Positions 1 through 13,300 of a stretch of 64,000 nucleotides of DNA are shown piece by piece. Made by a program: the position numbers and the translations under genes. The stretch is taken from contig VYZI01000104.1 in assembly GCA_013397695.1 (NCBI GenBank), positions 1,663,164 to 1,727,163 on the forward strand, written 5' to 3'. Numbering within the stretch: the first letter of the stretch is position 1; each line of letters starts with the position of its first letter. Under the pieces are notes generated by a model that had not been told where the DNA came from, ran no database searches, and saw only the letters and a list, made by a program, of their open reading frames with translations. This stretch comes from Centropus unirufus. Taxonomy: Eukaryota; Chordata; Aves; Cuculiformes; Centropidae.

Positions 1-427
1 AACATTTCGAGCATGACAATTCAGCCAGTCTTTATCCACCGAGTGGTCCATGTGCCAAATCCTTGTCACTCCAGCTGAGAGACAAGGATGTTGTTTGGGA
101 CACTGCTCAAGTGCTTTGCAAAAGTCCAGGTAGATGATTTCAGTAGCAATTCCCTTATCCACCAACGCAGCTGTTGTAAGATGCCGCCAAGTCTGTCAGG
201 CACAATTTGCCTTTAGTGAAGCCATACTGGCTGTCACCAATCACCTCCTTAATTTCCTTGTGCAGAGTTTCCAGGTGGATCTGCTTCATGATCTTGCCAG
301 GCACAGAGGTGAGAACGACTGGCCTGTAGTTCCCCAGGTCTTCCTTTCTTCCGTTTTTGAAAATGGGGATTATATTTTTACTTTTCCTGTCAGTGGGAAT
401 TTAACTGCCATGACTTCTCAGTGAAGC
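1..427 (-). mobile_element. CR1 LINE fragment, reverse-transcriptase part, antisense
   Basis: Read on the minus strand, this stretch gives broken frames resembling the CR1 reverse transcriptase, with recognisable pieces around residues like [12 protein letters not shown] and a following LDFSKAF-like region that is frame-disrupted. Stops and frame shifts show it is dead. It runs off the left edge of the window. Its right end abuts a CR1 3' end in the opposite orientation. Assignment to CR1 is from memory of the avian consensus; the subfamily was not determined. Confidence 0.8.
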
Positions 428-1018
428 CAGCAGTGTGCCCCGGTGCCCAAGACGGCCAACATCATCCTGGCTTCTATTAGGAATGCTGTGGTCAAGCAGG
501 ATTAGGGAACGGTGAGGGTTAAGGCTGCGCCTCTAATCTTATGTTCACTTTTGGATCCCTCAGTACAAAGACATTGAGCTACTTGAGTGTGTCCAGAGAA
601 GGGCAGCGGAGCTGGAGAAAAGCCTTGAGCAACAGCTGAGGGAACTGGGACTGGAGAAAAGGAGGCTGAGGGGAGAGCTTATCACTCTCTACAACTACTT
701 GAAATGAGGTTGTGGCAAGGCAGATGTTGGTCTCTTTTCCCAAGTAAGAAGTGATAGGGCAAGAGAGAATGGCCTAAAGATGGGCCAGGGGAGGTTGAGA
801 CTGGATATTGTGATAAGATCACCACTCTTTCAGTGAAGTAAAGCATTGGAGCAGGCTGCCCCGGGCAGTGGTCGAGTCACCATCCCTGGGAGTACTTAAA
901 AGATGTGAGGATGTGGTGCTTGGGGACGGGATTTACTGATGGACTTAACAGTGCTAGGTTACCAGCTGGACTTGTGATTAGGGGTCTTTTCCAACATAAA
1001 TGATCTGTGATTCTAAAA
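428..1018 (+). mobile_element. CR1 LINE 3' end, sense
   Basis: The sequence follows the avian CR1 3' consensus: a segment around GTGTCCAGAGAAGGGCA, then an AAAAGGAGGCTGAGGGGAGA-like segment, the 'gcaggctgcccc' block and a degenerate end near 'atgatctgtgattct'. The element is 5'-truncated, as is usual for CR1, and has many substitutions, so it is an old insertion. It lies in the intron upstream of exon 3. Confidence 0.85.
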
Positions 1019-4000
1019 CATGAAGATGGCAGTGGTGACAAATGTGTGGAACTAGGAACTTTTGTCCTAAGAGATCTTGGGCTCCAATTTCCCATTTTTT
1101 AACTCCTCCACACAGATATCCTTGGCAAGGATTGTTTCCGTCGTTCTTTGGAAATTTGTTTCTGTGTTCATTTCCCATTTGTGATATTAGGATAGTAACA
1201 ATTTGTCTTAGAAGTGTGTAAATATTTATGATTGCATCCCATTATGAGGACACAGTGCTCTGCAAATATTAAAGTGCTTGTTCTTAAGAGAACTGCCTAA
1301 ATTTTCTAGTACAACTTTTGAAATATAAAGCCTGGGCTTTTATGGCTTTTGTGCTTTGAATTATTGTGGTTGGACACTAATTTTTGTGTTGATAATAAAA
1401 TAAGAGCTTTTACCATATTCAGGAAACTCCATTGCCCTCGGTTTTGAGTGCTCTAAAGGGAGAGTCAACTAAAATGTGTGGCTGTGGAAACACTGCTGAA
1501 GATGATGAAAAAGCCTGGAGATAATCCATTAATCATTAAGATTAAAGATGAAGATTAAGGGCCCAAATCGGCCTTTTGGAGATATGAATGTAGAAATAGG
1601 AGATCTCTGTATGCCATCAGGTCAGCAGGATTTATCCTGGATTTTCTCTTCTGATTTTAGCAAATTTGAATGAACTCAGTTTGGAAGGAGTTCAGTTCGG
1701 CAAATCTGCAAAACCCAATTATTTTTTTTTTAGCCCATTTACTCCCTTTTTGCAGCTCCACATGGGCTGAATTCATAAATCCAAGGTGACATCTTAGTCA
1801 CATAGTTTTGGCTAACATATTCTAAAATGTACTTTAATTGCTTATTTGTTAAATAGCTTTTTTAGGATTGTGGTGATGAGCATTGAGGAATGAGGCAATT
1901 ACCTATAAAAGAGATCATGTCCTAATTTTCCTACAGTTATATTCATATAAATGAAAAAAAAGAGGCTTAGTGCTTTGCTTTTAAAAATGAGGTGCATTTT
2001 ACATATGATCTGACTTCCTTTCCCAGCAAGGTTTTTGGTATGTTCTCTTCATGCTTACAATCAAGGAAATTCTGATAGCAATAAGCTGAAGAAAAGACAT
2101 AAATACATCTTCTAAAAAATTATGACATGCCAAAACCAAGGAAAGCTGTAACAAGCAAATAGAAGTTCATTTAGGGGACTTAAATTTACATGCAAAGTGT
2201 GTCAATTTTGTTGGTAGTGACACAAGAAGAGTATGTGAAACTACCAAAGTGACAAATTGGTTCAGAAATAAACCCTGACACTATTGTGTTCACTGGAGTA
2301 GAGGGAGGATCTCATTGTGGGGGGTAGGCATTGTGGTTGAATGGAGTGTCTGCATAGAACTCTATCAATCTGACGTACATTGCTGCTCTTGCAGACTACT
2401 GACACGGAGTTTCTTGAGATAAAACCTATCTGTTCATTATGATGGATGCTCTTTTTCTGATGCCCTCAGTCTTCAGTTTGTGTGTGGCAGTAGCACCTGG
2501 CTCTCTGGTTGCAAGTCCTGGGTGTCCTGCCAGGGCTCCGTTCAGTCTCCTAAGGAACTCTGCAGGATGTGATGGATGTGCATTTCAATAGACAGTTCCA
2601 TTCTCCAGGGGCAGATGTACCTGTGTGTCTCCTGGCAATACCATAGGCCCATGTCATTGGTGGAAGGCCCGTGATGAGCCTTTGCGCACTGTGTAGAACC
2701 CAGATGTCATCTGTGGAAAAAGTATAAATGCAGGCTTTCCTGAAGTTTGACTCTGCAGTAAATGCAGCAGCAGCTGTACCACGCACAGAGTAACAACCTC
2801 TTGTAGCCAACACTTGTACTAAAACTGAAGAATTAGGACTTTCTTGGCACTAACGTTTGTTTTCCTTCAATGTTCAGCTCACTTCAGTATTATAGCAAGT
2901 TATTTCTTTTCCTGCATTTGATTCCTAAGTATAATCCTTTGCCTGTACATGCTGTTATTCAGTTCTGTTACACTGCTGTCATACCACTTTTGCACTTTGT
3001 CAGGATCATTCTCAGCCATCATAGTGTTCTTTGAAATTTTTCTTACATCCTCACAATATTTGCCTATGGCCGTTCTGGTAAGAATATTTGGTATTCCATT
3101 GTCTAAATCATTAATAACAATGTTGAGTAAAACCAGAGCCAGCAGGCACACACCCTTGCAGCAGGAGCCTCCAGTTTGACACTGAGGAGTCGGTAGGTTC
3201 TTGTTTGAGTACAGTGTTCCAGCTGGCTCCACATTTATCTGACAATAATATCATTAAGCTGTGCAATGGGATCAATAAGTATCAAAAGCTGTGTTGTGCA
3301 GTTGTATCCAGTAGCTTATGAAAGTTCATATTGCCCGTCTCATGAATTCCATAAGGATTTTACAGGTGTTGTGGAGGAAGTTGTGTTGCTTCTGCATTGT
3401 TTTGCTTGAAGGATCACAATGAATGGTTGTCATGCTGTCTTGTATGCGTTAATAACTTGGTATGCTATGAGGTATTGAAAAAGAGTGACTAATCTGCATT
3501 TCCCCAGCTCCTTTCTACTTTAGAAGGAAAGGGGTTGATTTCCTCTCAGAAGCCAAGACAAATGAGAGAAAAATCTGGTAGTATGTGAGAGTCCATGACA
3601 AACTCCACTTAATAATCTCCTTGTTGACAGATCTGTGTCATCTGTAAATAAAATAATTCATCATATGTTAGCACAATGTAGTTCATATTCTTCGTTGTTC
3701 CAAAAGTGAGAACTTGCGTTCTGTTTTTTGGCTCGTGATTGTACAATAGCATCCTGTGGTTTTCAGTATAGAGACATTCGCTAACATAGCCAGTCTGAAT
3801 TCTCTTATTCGTAATTGTCTGCATCATCAAGAATGGTTCCTGATGGCTGCAGTGTGTGCTGGAATAGTTATACTGTAGCTGTGCTCTGCTTTCCGTGTTC
3901 CATTGGATGTGGGCCTGCTTGTGGAGAAGGGCAGAGCCACAAAAACTTTCTTACTTTCGTTCTCCATTAATTGTGATGGGTGCTCCAATTACACACTGCA

Positions 4001-4209
4001 TTAGCAGCCTCAAAGGTGCTGATCTGGCGGGTTGTGTCAGACACAGATGCCTTTGGGTAGGTGCTTCCACAACTTCTTGTTTACTTGTGGAGGAGAGAAA
4101 AAAAAGGCATGGTAATGAAGACAAGTTGTTGTGCTGGTGCTTTCTGTTTAGCATAGATGATACAGTAGAGCTTTGAAGATTAATATTCTGTGTGTTTGTT
4201 TTTTTTCAG
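1019..4209 (+). other. Intron upstream of exon 3 (3' part)
   Basis: AT-rich intronic sequence ending in a T-rich tract and the acceptor TTTTTTCAG before base 4210. Apart from the CR1-type remnant at about 2940-3240 I recognise no gene, RNA or regulatory element. Short open frames here have no recognisable products. Confidence 0.8.
2940..3240 (-). mobile_element. Decayed CR1-type reverse-transcriptase fragment, antisense
   Basis: On the minus strand the frame contains LVLLNIVINDLDNGI, which matches the conserved FNIFINDLD-type block of CR1 reverse transcriptase. It is followed by a weak match to the 'LDRLERWAD' region (KVQKWYDSSVTEL). The catalytic YADD/FADD motif is not recognisable where it would be expected. 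Order relative to the fragment at 1-427 is not collinear, so this is a separate insertion. Edges are approximate. Confidence 0.65.
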
Positions 4210-4318
4210 TAATCCAAAGTCTGCAAATCAGAGGATAAACAAAAAAGTAAACAACGATGCATCACTAAGGATTCAAAATCTGTCTATTTTGGTGAAACAA
4301 ATAAAAACTTACTATCAG
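4210..4318 (+). CDS. CCDC88A: CCDC88A exon 3, HOOK-domain part
   Basis: 109 nt, entering with the last base of a split Ile codon and ending on a full codon. It encodes about residues 55-91, with [19 protein letters not shown] readable. This matches the HOOK-type domain of Girdin just after the N-terminal helix. Acceptor is TTTCAG/t, donor is gtcagt. It is the first recognisable exon in the window, so the start codon lies upstream. Confidence 0.97.
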
Positions 4319-7300
4319 GTCAGTAGTTGTTTCTTGTGTTTGTTTTGCCTAGAATAATTTCCAAATATTCTTTTATCACTGTGCCTTTGAGTGTAACAAA
4401 AACAAGATTAATATTTTGAGATACTTTTATGGATGGTTGTTTCTAAATCTGGTGATATTTCTTATCAGACATAATTTACAGCTATCGTAGCAGTCTGGGA
4501 ACACTTGGATGCAATGATATGTTTATATAACAGATATTCCACATCTTTGCTCACATATAGAATACATTAAGCAGTATGGGTTGATGTTTTCTCAATTGAG
4601 GTGAGTTCTGTGTCTATGAGAGAAATTACTAAATGTATTCAGTCTCATCAATGGCATCTTTATAAGAATAATGTGATAAAATGTGGTAAAAACTCAGATG
4701 GACTTGATTTTCAGCAGGAAAGAATCAGTGAGGTGATAACAGTTGAATGGGAACGCGTAGTAAATATGGGTATATGTAATGCAGAGCTGTTAAATAGTAA
4801 TTCTTGTGGTTTGTGCAATAAGTAAGAGCTTGTACTGTGCCTTCTAGAGGCAGACCTTGGATAGAGTGTTGTACCCATGGGCATGCTATAGGACGACACT
4901 GCAGATATCACCAGTGCCCCTTATAGCATGTCTTTCAGTGCCCTTCCACAGTTCCTTGCACCTTTCTGCTAGGAGGGTCCGAATTTGGGAGAACATCTGT
5001 TTTGATCTGCCTCTCATAGCAAGTGCATCCCGTCAGAGCCTGCACTGCTGTATGCATTTATTCATGTGTACACACATAGTGTATGTTCTCAGAAACTTCA
5101 AGGCCCAGTGAAGATTCCCGGCTGTCACTGCAGCAGCCAACCCCTGCACGTGTTTTCAGCAAGCACTTGGTGCTTATGCCTACTGTGCAGTGTGCTTTTC
5201 TTGGCAGCTGCTCTATGCGGGTGTACCTGCTGCCTGCTAAGGTCCACGTGCTTTTCCATTTCCTGATAGTGGTCATTTTCAACCAGGCATTAGTGTTTCA
5301 CAACTGGTGCAGCAGAAGGCACAAACACTGACAGGATCGATATAGATGGGTTGTGGGCTTCGTTTCCTCTCAGTACAGGCAGCTGGTGTTTTCCCACAGG
5401 ATTAGCAAGGCAGCGCAGCAGACTTGGTTTCAAGGAGGGGTCAGTTTAGTTCCTGTCACCTGTGAAATTACCCAAGGCAGAAAAGGGGCCTGAGGGATGT
5501 CTGGATCAGAGAGGTCTTTTCAGAGATTTTTCAGGGAGTGCAGGGATAAGACGAGGGGCAAAGTTTTTAAGCAGCCTCCCTTAGAGAGGGGAGATTTAGA
5601 TGAGATGTTGGGAAGAAATTCTTTATTCTCCAGGGTGGGGAGGCACTGGCACAGGCTGCCCAGAGAAGCTGTGGCTGCCCCATCCCTGGAGGTGTTCAAG
5701 GCCAGATTGGATGGAGCTCTGAGCAACCAGATCCAGTGGAAGGTGTCCCTTGTCCATGGCAATGGCCTTGGAACAGAGTGATCTTCAAGGTTCCCTCCAA
5801 CCCAAACCGTCCCATGATTCTATGATTAATTAATGTCTGGAATATTACAGTGAAAATAAAATACTAAGGGATAGGATATGGAGATTTTTTATTTTTAACA
5901 TTACATTATCCTAACTCTTACAACTTTTTATTCTGAACTTGTCCATGCAAGTTTATTCCACGTGTTTTTATAATATCTGGAGGAAACAGCGTTATCTGTG
6001 TACTTGTCAGGAACTCTGCACTGATTGAACATTCAAAATTAAAATGTTACAGTAGGTCATACAAGATTTTTTGGTTAATGTAGTATCTTCGTTCTCCTTT
6101 CTAATTACAATTGTCTTTTTCCAATGAAGCTGCTGTACTTCCTTACAGCATCACCTAACTCCTGGTAGGCTCCAAACTGTCTTTTAAACCTACGCGTTTC
6201 CTGATAGCCTAAGAACATGGGTTTGTTCTCAACAGCTGTTTCAGGGGAAATGATCCCCCTTTAGGTTTTGGTGGGCTTGGGAGGTTTAGTAGTGAGTTTC
6301 AATGACTCCCAAGGGTGCTCTGTCAGCCTCATGTAACAGGGCATCTGTGAGTCTTTAATTAAATAAGAGCTAATGAACCCTAGAAGTTTGTACAAGCAGG
6401 GCAGAACTTTGAAAATAGGCTTAGTTTATTTTTTTGCAGGTCAAATAGCAGTTAAAGAAAGATGTGGCTTCTGGGACACACAGGTTCCAATTTCAGATCA
6501 TTAACAGAAGCAGCCATTTCAAAAGTAAACACAAGTTGAGAGCAGTTGCAGTGAGGTTACTGATGAAGTTAAAAACGTGTGACAGAAAAGGTGCGAGACA
6601 TCTTTGAAGCAAGGTAGTGGCTTTGTAAGGAAGGAGGTGATAATGTCATTAGTCCATAGAGGACAAATTTCTTGGTTACCCTGCTTGTGCTTCACAGTAG
6701 GGAAAGTTTTATAAAAGCATCATGGATGGAATCATTTGAGCTATAAAAAAAAATAAATACAAAAAGCACAAAGCCGCCACTTTTTAAAGTATGTGATTTT
6801 TATTTGTAGTGGGTATAAATTGTCATTGAATTCCTTATCTTTAATCTGTTCTTTTAAATGTGTCATGTGGTGGACTTTAGGTTTTTTTTTTAATTTTTTA
6901 TTTGAAAATTGCCTTTATCAAGATCTTGGAAGCATTAAGAGTCACAATTGGTTGAAATACATGAAGTTTGAGTAGATCAAAGGTATTTCCTCCCTCTTTA
7001 TGGTTTGTCTTATGTATGTGCAATGCCACTACCTATTTTTCAGTCTAGTGTTAGTGAGTTCAGGTATATTTTGTTGTCCCGTATTAACTGGTGGAAAGTA
7101 TGGCAATAGCTAACAATTTCCACAGGTGTTTCCCCAGTAATATTGTCATTTTTCAAAGCTGATGTAAAGTGAATTGACTTAGGTTATGTATTTAGCATAC
7201 AATAAACCACATAACATGTGCCTTTTGATATAAAGTGATGGTGCTTCTGGAATTTGAGTATGCATGTTTTATGTTCTCATGAATCTATCACTGTGGAAAA

Positions 7301-10300
7301 ACAAAAAGTGGGACTCCAGAGCTCCTGATAGGATGGCATCTGCTGTGAATAAACATCTGGGAATAGGAGGAAGACTATTCTGCTTCAAAAGAATTAGGCT
7401 CTGTCTAGACTGGGGATTTGACCCGATTACAACCATTACTGGCTGATAGAAACTGCCCATTGATGGAGCCTGCAGAACAGATAGGCAATGCGGCTGCCTG
7501 GGTGCGTGGAACTTACCAAACTAAAATTCCTCCTGATCATGCAAATAGGATTTTTTTCCCTCTATATTCAGGATTGTCCCAGCATAACCACAGCAACCCC
7601 CCTGTAATTTGTGCATCCATGTTTTGACGAGGCCATGGAAGCTATGGACTTGAAACAGAGGAAACTTCCGTAGTATAAATGCAACTGAGAGCAAATAAAA
7701 ATCCCCATCTACCTATAAGCTGGTCTGAGAAATGCAAACGTTAATAATTAAAAGGAGTTTTGCTGCCTTCTGAGACACAGGATCTATTTGGCTTAAGATC
7801 CGTAAGCCAGCTCATTTTCATGAGAGGATTTTACTATGTATGGAAGGTCTTGAAAATCATTAAAATAAAGATTTTGTAGAAGTGATTTGTACTTGTAAGT
7901 TTTTTTTAATTAGTGTCCAAATAATTAAGTATTGAAGGTATGTGTATTAATACCTGAAAAATTTGAAAATTCTTGTGTAATTCTAGTTTCTCTTTTGTGG
8001 TGGTATTTGATGCTTGCTTGTTCAACACATATGATTTAAATAATATTTTAATTAACTTTTATAGGAGAATTTGCAGCAGTTGATCATGATGTCTTTGCCA
8101 AATGTATTAATAATTGGAAAAAATCCTTTTTCTGGTAAGTTCGTTTTTAGTTAAGATGAAGATTTGCATCAGTGTAATAATTTGTATTATTTCATGGGGA
8201 AATGCAATTCCTATAGGATTGAGCATTTCAACAGAAGATTGTGTAAATACTTGTAGTAAAGAAGTGGTTTAATGAGTAACATTTTCTTTGCTCACACCAA
8301 CGATTCACGCTTTACAAAACCACGTTCTGTCCAAACCTCAGCACTGGCTGCCATTAGGATTTATACTGAAACAAAGTGCATTTCCAGGCAACCAGTGAGC
8401 AGCTGATACGACAAATACATTTCACGTATTCCCAGCTACTACACTTGCAACTTCCTTTACCTGGGCCACCCCTGAGAAAACTGCCAGTTCAATGCATCTT
8501 GCTTGATCCGACCTCTAATCCTTGTTCTTCCTTCCCCAAAACTCTCCTGCATCTCTTGCATCGTTACCTGAAAAATATTGCAGTTGCCTTTTTTCTTTCT
8601 CCCCTGAACTGACACTGTCTTCTCCATGCTCCCGCCTTCTCTGCTTCCAGCTCTGAGAGTTGCAATTTTCAGACAAGAAAATTAGCCTGTGTGGACCCAG
8701 CTGACTATCCACAGCCTCTTGGGAATCTCTGCACCATGCTCTCATTGCCAGAAGCACGGAGCAGACACACCTGGCCTGCATGGAGCCACTATGGATTGGG
8801 CAGAATTTATTTACTTGGGTCTAATGTGTCCCAGGTGTTCTACTTCTGATGTTCTAGCATCTCAGCAGAGAGGTTAGGAACTGCTCTACCAGGCTGTGTA
8901 GCTTCCCCTGGCATTTTCTATTAATTTAAGATTTCTTCTATGCCATGCTTCTGTGTCTGTGAGGCCAGAGTTTTCTCATGAGCAAGCAGAACCATCCGTC
9001 TTACCTTACTTTTCAATTCCAGATACTTTCCATCTCCCATCTGCATATATCCCATTTCTATAGATCTTTTGATTTAATTATTTTTATCTTTACTTTCTGC
9101 TTTTGAATATTGCTGCTTTTGCTTCTGAGGTCACAGCCTTTTAAGTTTCTGTATGTGCAGATGCTGTAATCTGTTATATGCACCAAGAAGTGTGAATGTG
9201 GTCTTTTCTAGAAGAATATAATCCATTGTGCTTTTTAGATCTTGATTCTATACTTAAGGTTTTCAAAAGACTCCATGGATTTGCCTAGAGACCAGATTCA
9301 GTGGGTAAAGAGAGTAAGGAAAGCAGGTCATTGTATTGGTTTTGTAGTGACATTTTGTGTTCTCTTTAAGATACTGAGACAAAATATATCTTAATGATAT
9401 TGTGTAATCGAAGATGAAATTTTATTATCACTGGACTACAAAAACCCACAAAGATATTGTGGTATTCAGTTGTATACATAAAAACCCGATGCTCTAGTTA
9501 TTTATAAGAAAGCTTCTTCCTCTTGTGGGACCTCAGCTAAGCCTATGTAGCTTTTGTGGTGCAGCAGCTTTAGTGGTGGCTGCATTGCTCTCCTGTGGGG
9601 ACATTACTGGATTTGTGAGAAAACTTGTGAGACCATCCTGTAGCATGTATAAAAATCCCCTATTATGCACAGACAAAACTCTTGCGGATGTTCCAGATTC
9701 CTGTTTGAGTTTGGCATGGTGTTTGATCTGAATTGGAATATGGGCCTGTTCTCTTAGGTTCCATCCAGAACCTCTCCCCTTTGAAATGTAAGACTGCTTT
9801 TGCTGTGTCAGCTTGAAGAGGACCTCATCCCTATAGGGATTTTTAAGCTTTTTCGATTTGCTGGGCAAGTGTCGTGAAGTCAAACCTCTGTGACCTTTTC
9901 AGAGACTTACTGTGTCAATCCAACTGCATGGAGAGCAACCACCACAGTAACATTGCTTCTCTGATAAGGATTAGGATTTGGTCTAGTAAAGCTTAGGCTC
10001 TGGCAGTGGTTTTTCTCAGGAACACCTCCCACTTTTTCCCCTTTGCACTACTTCTCACTTAAGGAATGATTGGTCTAGAAATATACCAGCAGATGACAAA
10101 TTGCAGGAGGAGGTAAGATTTCAGGAAGAGAAACATGTTTGACTGTATCAGATGTAGTTTGTCTAATCAAGGAAGATGCAGATTGAATGCTGGATTTGAG
10201 CTTTGGTAAAAAAGAGGCCATCAAGAAACATTTCGGTTGAGCAGTTGGCAGGAAGCCAATTTAAGGAAAAAACTGAAGAAGAGCTGCAGGCTGTGATTGT

Positions 10301-13300
10301 AAATGTTAAGTTAAATTACAGAGGAAAAGAGGAAGGGGATAATGAGGAGGCAAATGTTCTGTAAGCAGGGAAGAGGAAACTTTAAAACCAGTTCATATTT
10401 CTGAGGGAGCAAGCTTGGAAAGATAGATGGCTACAAAGGATATGAAAGTCAGGGCAAGAGGGAGTGCAGGGAAAACCAAAGGGTAGCATAGGGTAGGTAC
10501 AAAGTTGAAGTATCAGGTTAGAGGATGTAGAAGAGAATGATCTGTTTCTGTACTGATCGTGCAGAAAGGAAGAAAAACATACAAGGTGGTTGGCAGCAGT
10601 GGGAAGCTGAGCTTATTCAGTATTTTGCCATGTTTCTTCAGGGAATGTGAGGGAGAGACGGAAATGTTGTTCATATGGGCTTTGAAAAGACAGTCGAGAT
10701 GCTGAAGCAATGTGCAAACAAGTTTCCGAAGAGGAGTTTTAGGGATTGCATTAAAACAATAGTGTGATGAACTTATTGGGATAAATGAATTTAGGATATA
10801 CCATGCTGGGATAGATTTCTTTTATTAAAATATTCTTGTTAACCTTTATTTATTAAGAGAGGCAACCAGGTGGGATTCTCCTTCTTTAGCTGAAGTAGCT
10901 TCTGATGAAACACGTTCATCGATGGTTTCTGTTTCTGTGTAAAAACACTTCACGGCCTTTGGGATCCATTTCTGTATAAATGATTAACGATCTCCCATTT
11001 GAGTTCATGTTCTTAGTAACTTTACTTATTTGACAGAGCTCTTCTGAAAAATTTCGACATTACATGTTTGTTGGGATGATAAGTGTCTCCCTCTAAAAAG
11101 GGCAGGTTAAGTCGATGTTGAAAAAGGGCTCTCTACTTAATGTTGTAATGCAGAGACCTCCTGAAGCCATGAGGAATGTGGAGAAGCCTAGCATCTGTCT
11201 CTTTCAGCTCTGCATTATGGCAGCAGACTTGACACTTCACTGAAAGCTAGTCAAAATTAAGAAGAATTATCTATTATTTAAGGATTTTTTCCCTGATTGC
11301 TTTTTTATTTCCTCGTTTGATTAAGATTACCTCAGAGCTGTAACTTTTTGAGAAAGATTTTATATTTGCTGTGCTTAGAAAATATGGTAGAGGATCAAAT
11401 CAAAGGGGCACTTTTTCAAATGCTTGTAAGTGGATTGGTAACATCTTTCTTGTGTAGGGTTTCATCCAAAATAGACTCAATTGTCCAGTGTAGAAAATTG
11501 CAGACACGCATTTCAGAGGGAAGAAGGTTCTGGCTGAATTTTCTTCTAGATGCTTATAGTGGTCTTGTGGTCACCGGAGATCATTTGTGATTACCAAGAT
11601 TCTTTTAGAAACAGGGACTTAAGTAACTTGGGTTAGATTGAAGAATGCCCGTGCCTACCCTAAGGTACATGCCAGACGTTTGAACTGAGTGAATCTCCTG
11701 GTGAGGATAGTAACAGCAGCACAGAGCACACTTGTGCAGAAAAAGGTCAGATTTCCAGCTAGACCCAGCATTATTATGTTTGACAGAACAGCTTTTGTCT
11801 GGCTAGCTAACAATTAAATAAAGTACTGACTGAAATGCAGAGCATACGGTAGGGAGGGTGCTGTTAGGACCCACTGATTTCTAGATAACCTGATGGATGG
11901 TGTTTTCTGTTTCTGTAAAGCGAGATGATATATGACCATATAGACTTGAATTCCAGCTAACCTGAGCTGTTTTGCCATCCTTAAAGCATTCACTTTATGG
12001 CATTTATAAATAGGGCATATATTCAGTGGCAGGATGGGGACATTTTGAATGTAAGAAGAAAAAACTTTATTAATCTGTAAAGAGAGTTCTTTAAGCTTCT
12101 TTAGGAGTTTGCTTAAGGCCAGGTTTGGATATAAATTTTGCTCTTTAGATGTGCAGATGAGCACCTGAAATAGCCTTGTGAGGTAATTGAAATGACCTTG
12201 ACACCTAACTGGTAGATCTTGGGGGTGGCAAGTAATCTTAAGCACCTTTGTAGATAGTTTGAGATCCCCGAGAATAAAGTTGAAAACTTGATTGAGCCAA
12301 AGCACTTTTGAAAACATCACTCAAATTTTCCTATACAAAGGGTTAGAATATTTTGTCCACTTGAGACTACTGTTAACACTGAAAGTTGGGAGTTAAAAGG
12401 ACTAAGTCGAAAGCTGGAAAGATGGGGTTTTCTTAATCTTTTTTCTTCCTAAGCTAAATTAACATAAGTTATATAAAAATCATGAGAAAACCTGATTTTT
12501 TCTGAGGGGTAGGGGAAGAATCTCAAAGTCCCATTTTATTCCTACCATCCTTTTGTTCTTGTTTTCTTCTTAGAGCCAGGTACTGAAGAAATAAAAAAGC
12601 TCCTCCTGCTTTTGCTTGGTTGTGCAGTTCAGGTAGGTTTAATATTGTTTGCATTAAATGGTTTAAGTGCTACCAATCTCTTCCTTTCTATTACTGGGGC
12701 GGTTTAACTTTGGCCTTCCTTCCTTTAGTGGTGCTGTTGCCTTACTTGAAAACTTTTATATTCTTACAGTTAAAATGGCTACAATTATTATACACCTCTT
12801 ACACTTTATTCTGTGAAAATAGCAAACTGAGGGGGATTTCTAACAATTCATTAATTGCAATATTGCTAATTCACCTGATGCTGTGAGAAGGAAAAGGAAG
12901 CAAATGGTCAAGTACTGAAGAATTATCTTACTGATGTATATTATTGAAATTGCTTCATGTATTTAAGACATTTTTTGATGGATGCTTTTCTTAATAGGAA
13001 AGCGTGTACCTTTTGTCTAACTAAACTGAAAAAGTAGAGCAGTGATTGTGTTTTTAACAACTAAAAACCAACTTGCGTACTGGAGGACAACACTGGAAAA
13101 ATACTTGTAGAGCTCATTATCAGAACTTTTTAATAAGTAGCTATTTTAAGAAACTTACTTCTTCCCTCTTTCCAACGGTTGTTTTTTTCACTATCATTTT
13201 ATCAGTATTGAAAGTTGTTATAATTACAGTAATGTGACATAAACCAAGTGTTATTGGTCAACAGAATCATTGGATAATAATTGAGCAATATGGTAATTAT

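Noticed and set aside
11814..12320. 168-codon open frame on the minus strand within intron 4
   Set aside because: Longest non-exon frame, but no recognisable domain, no codon bias visible by eye, and a frame of this length is expected with some probability in 128 kb of six-frame space.
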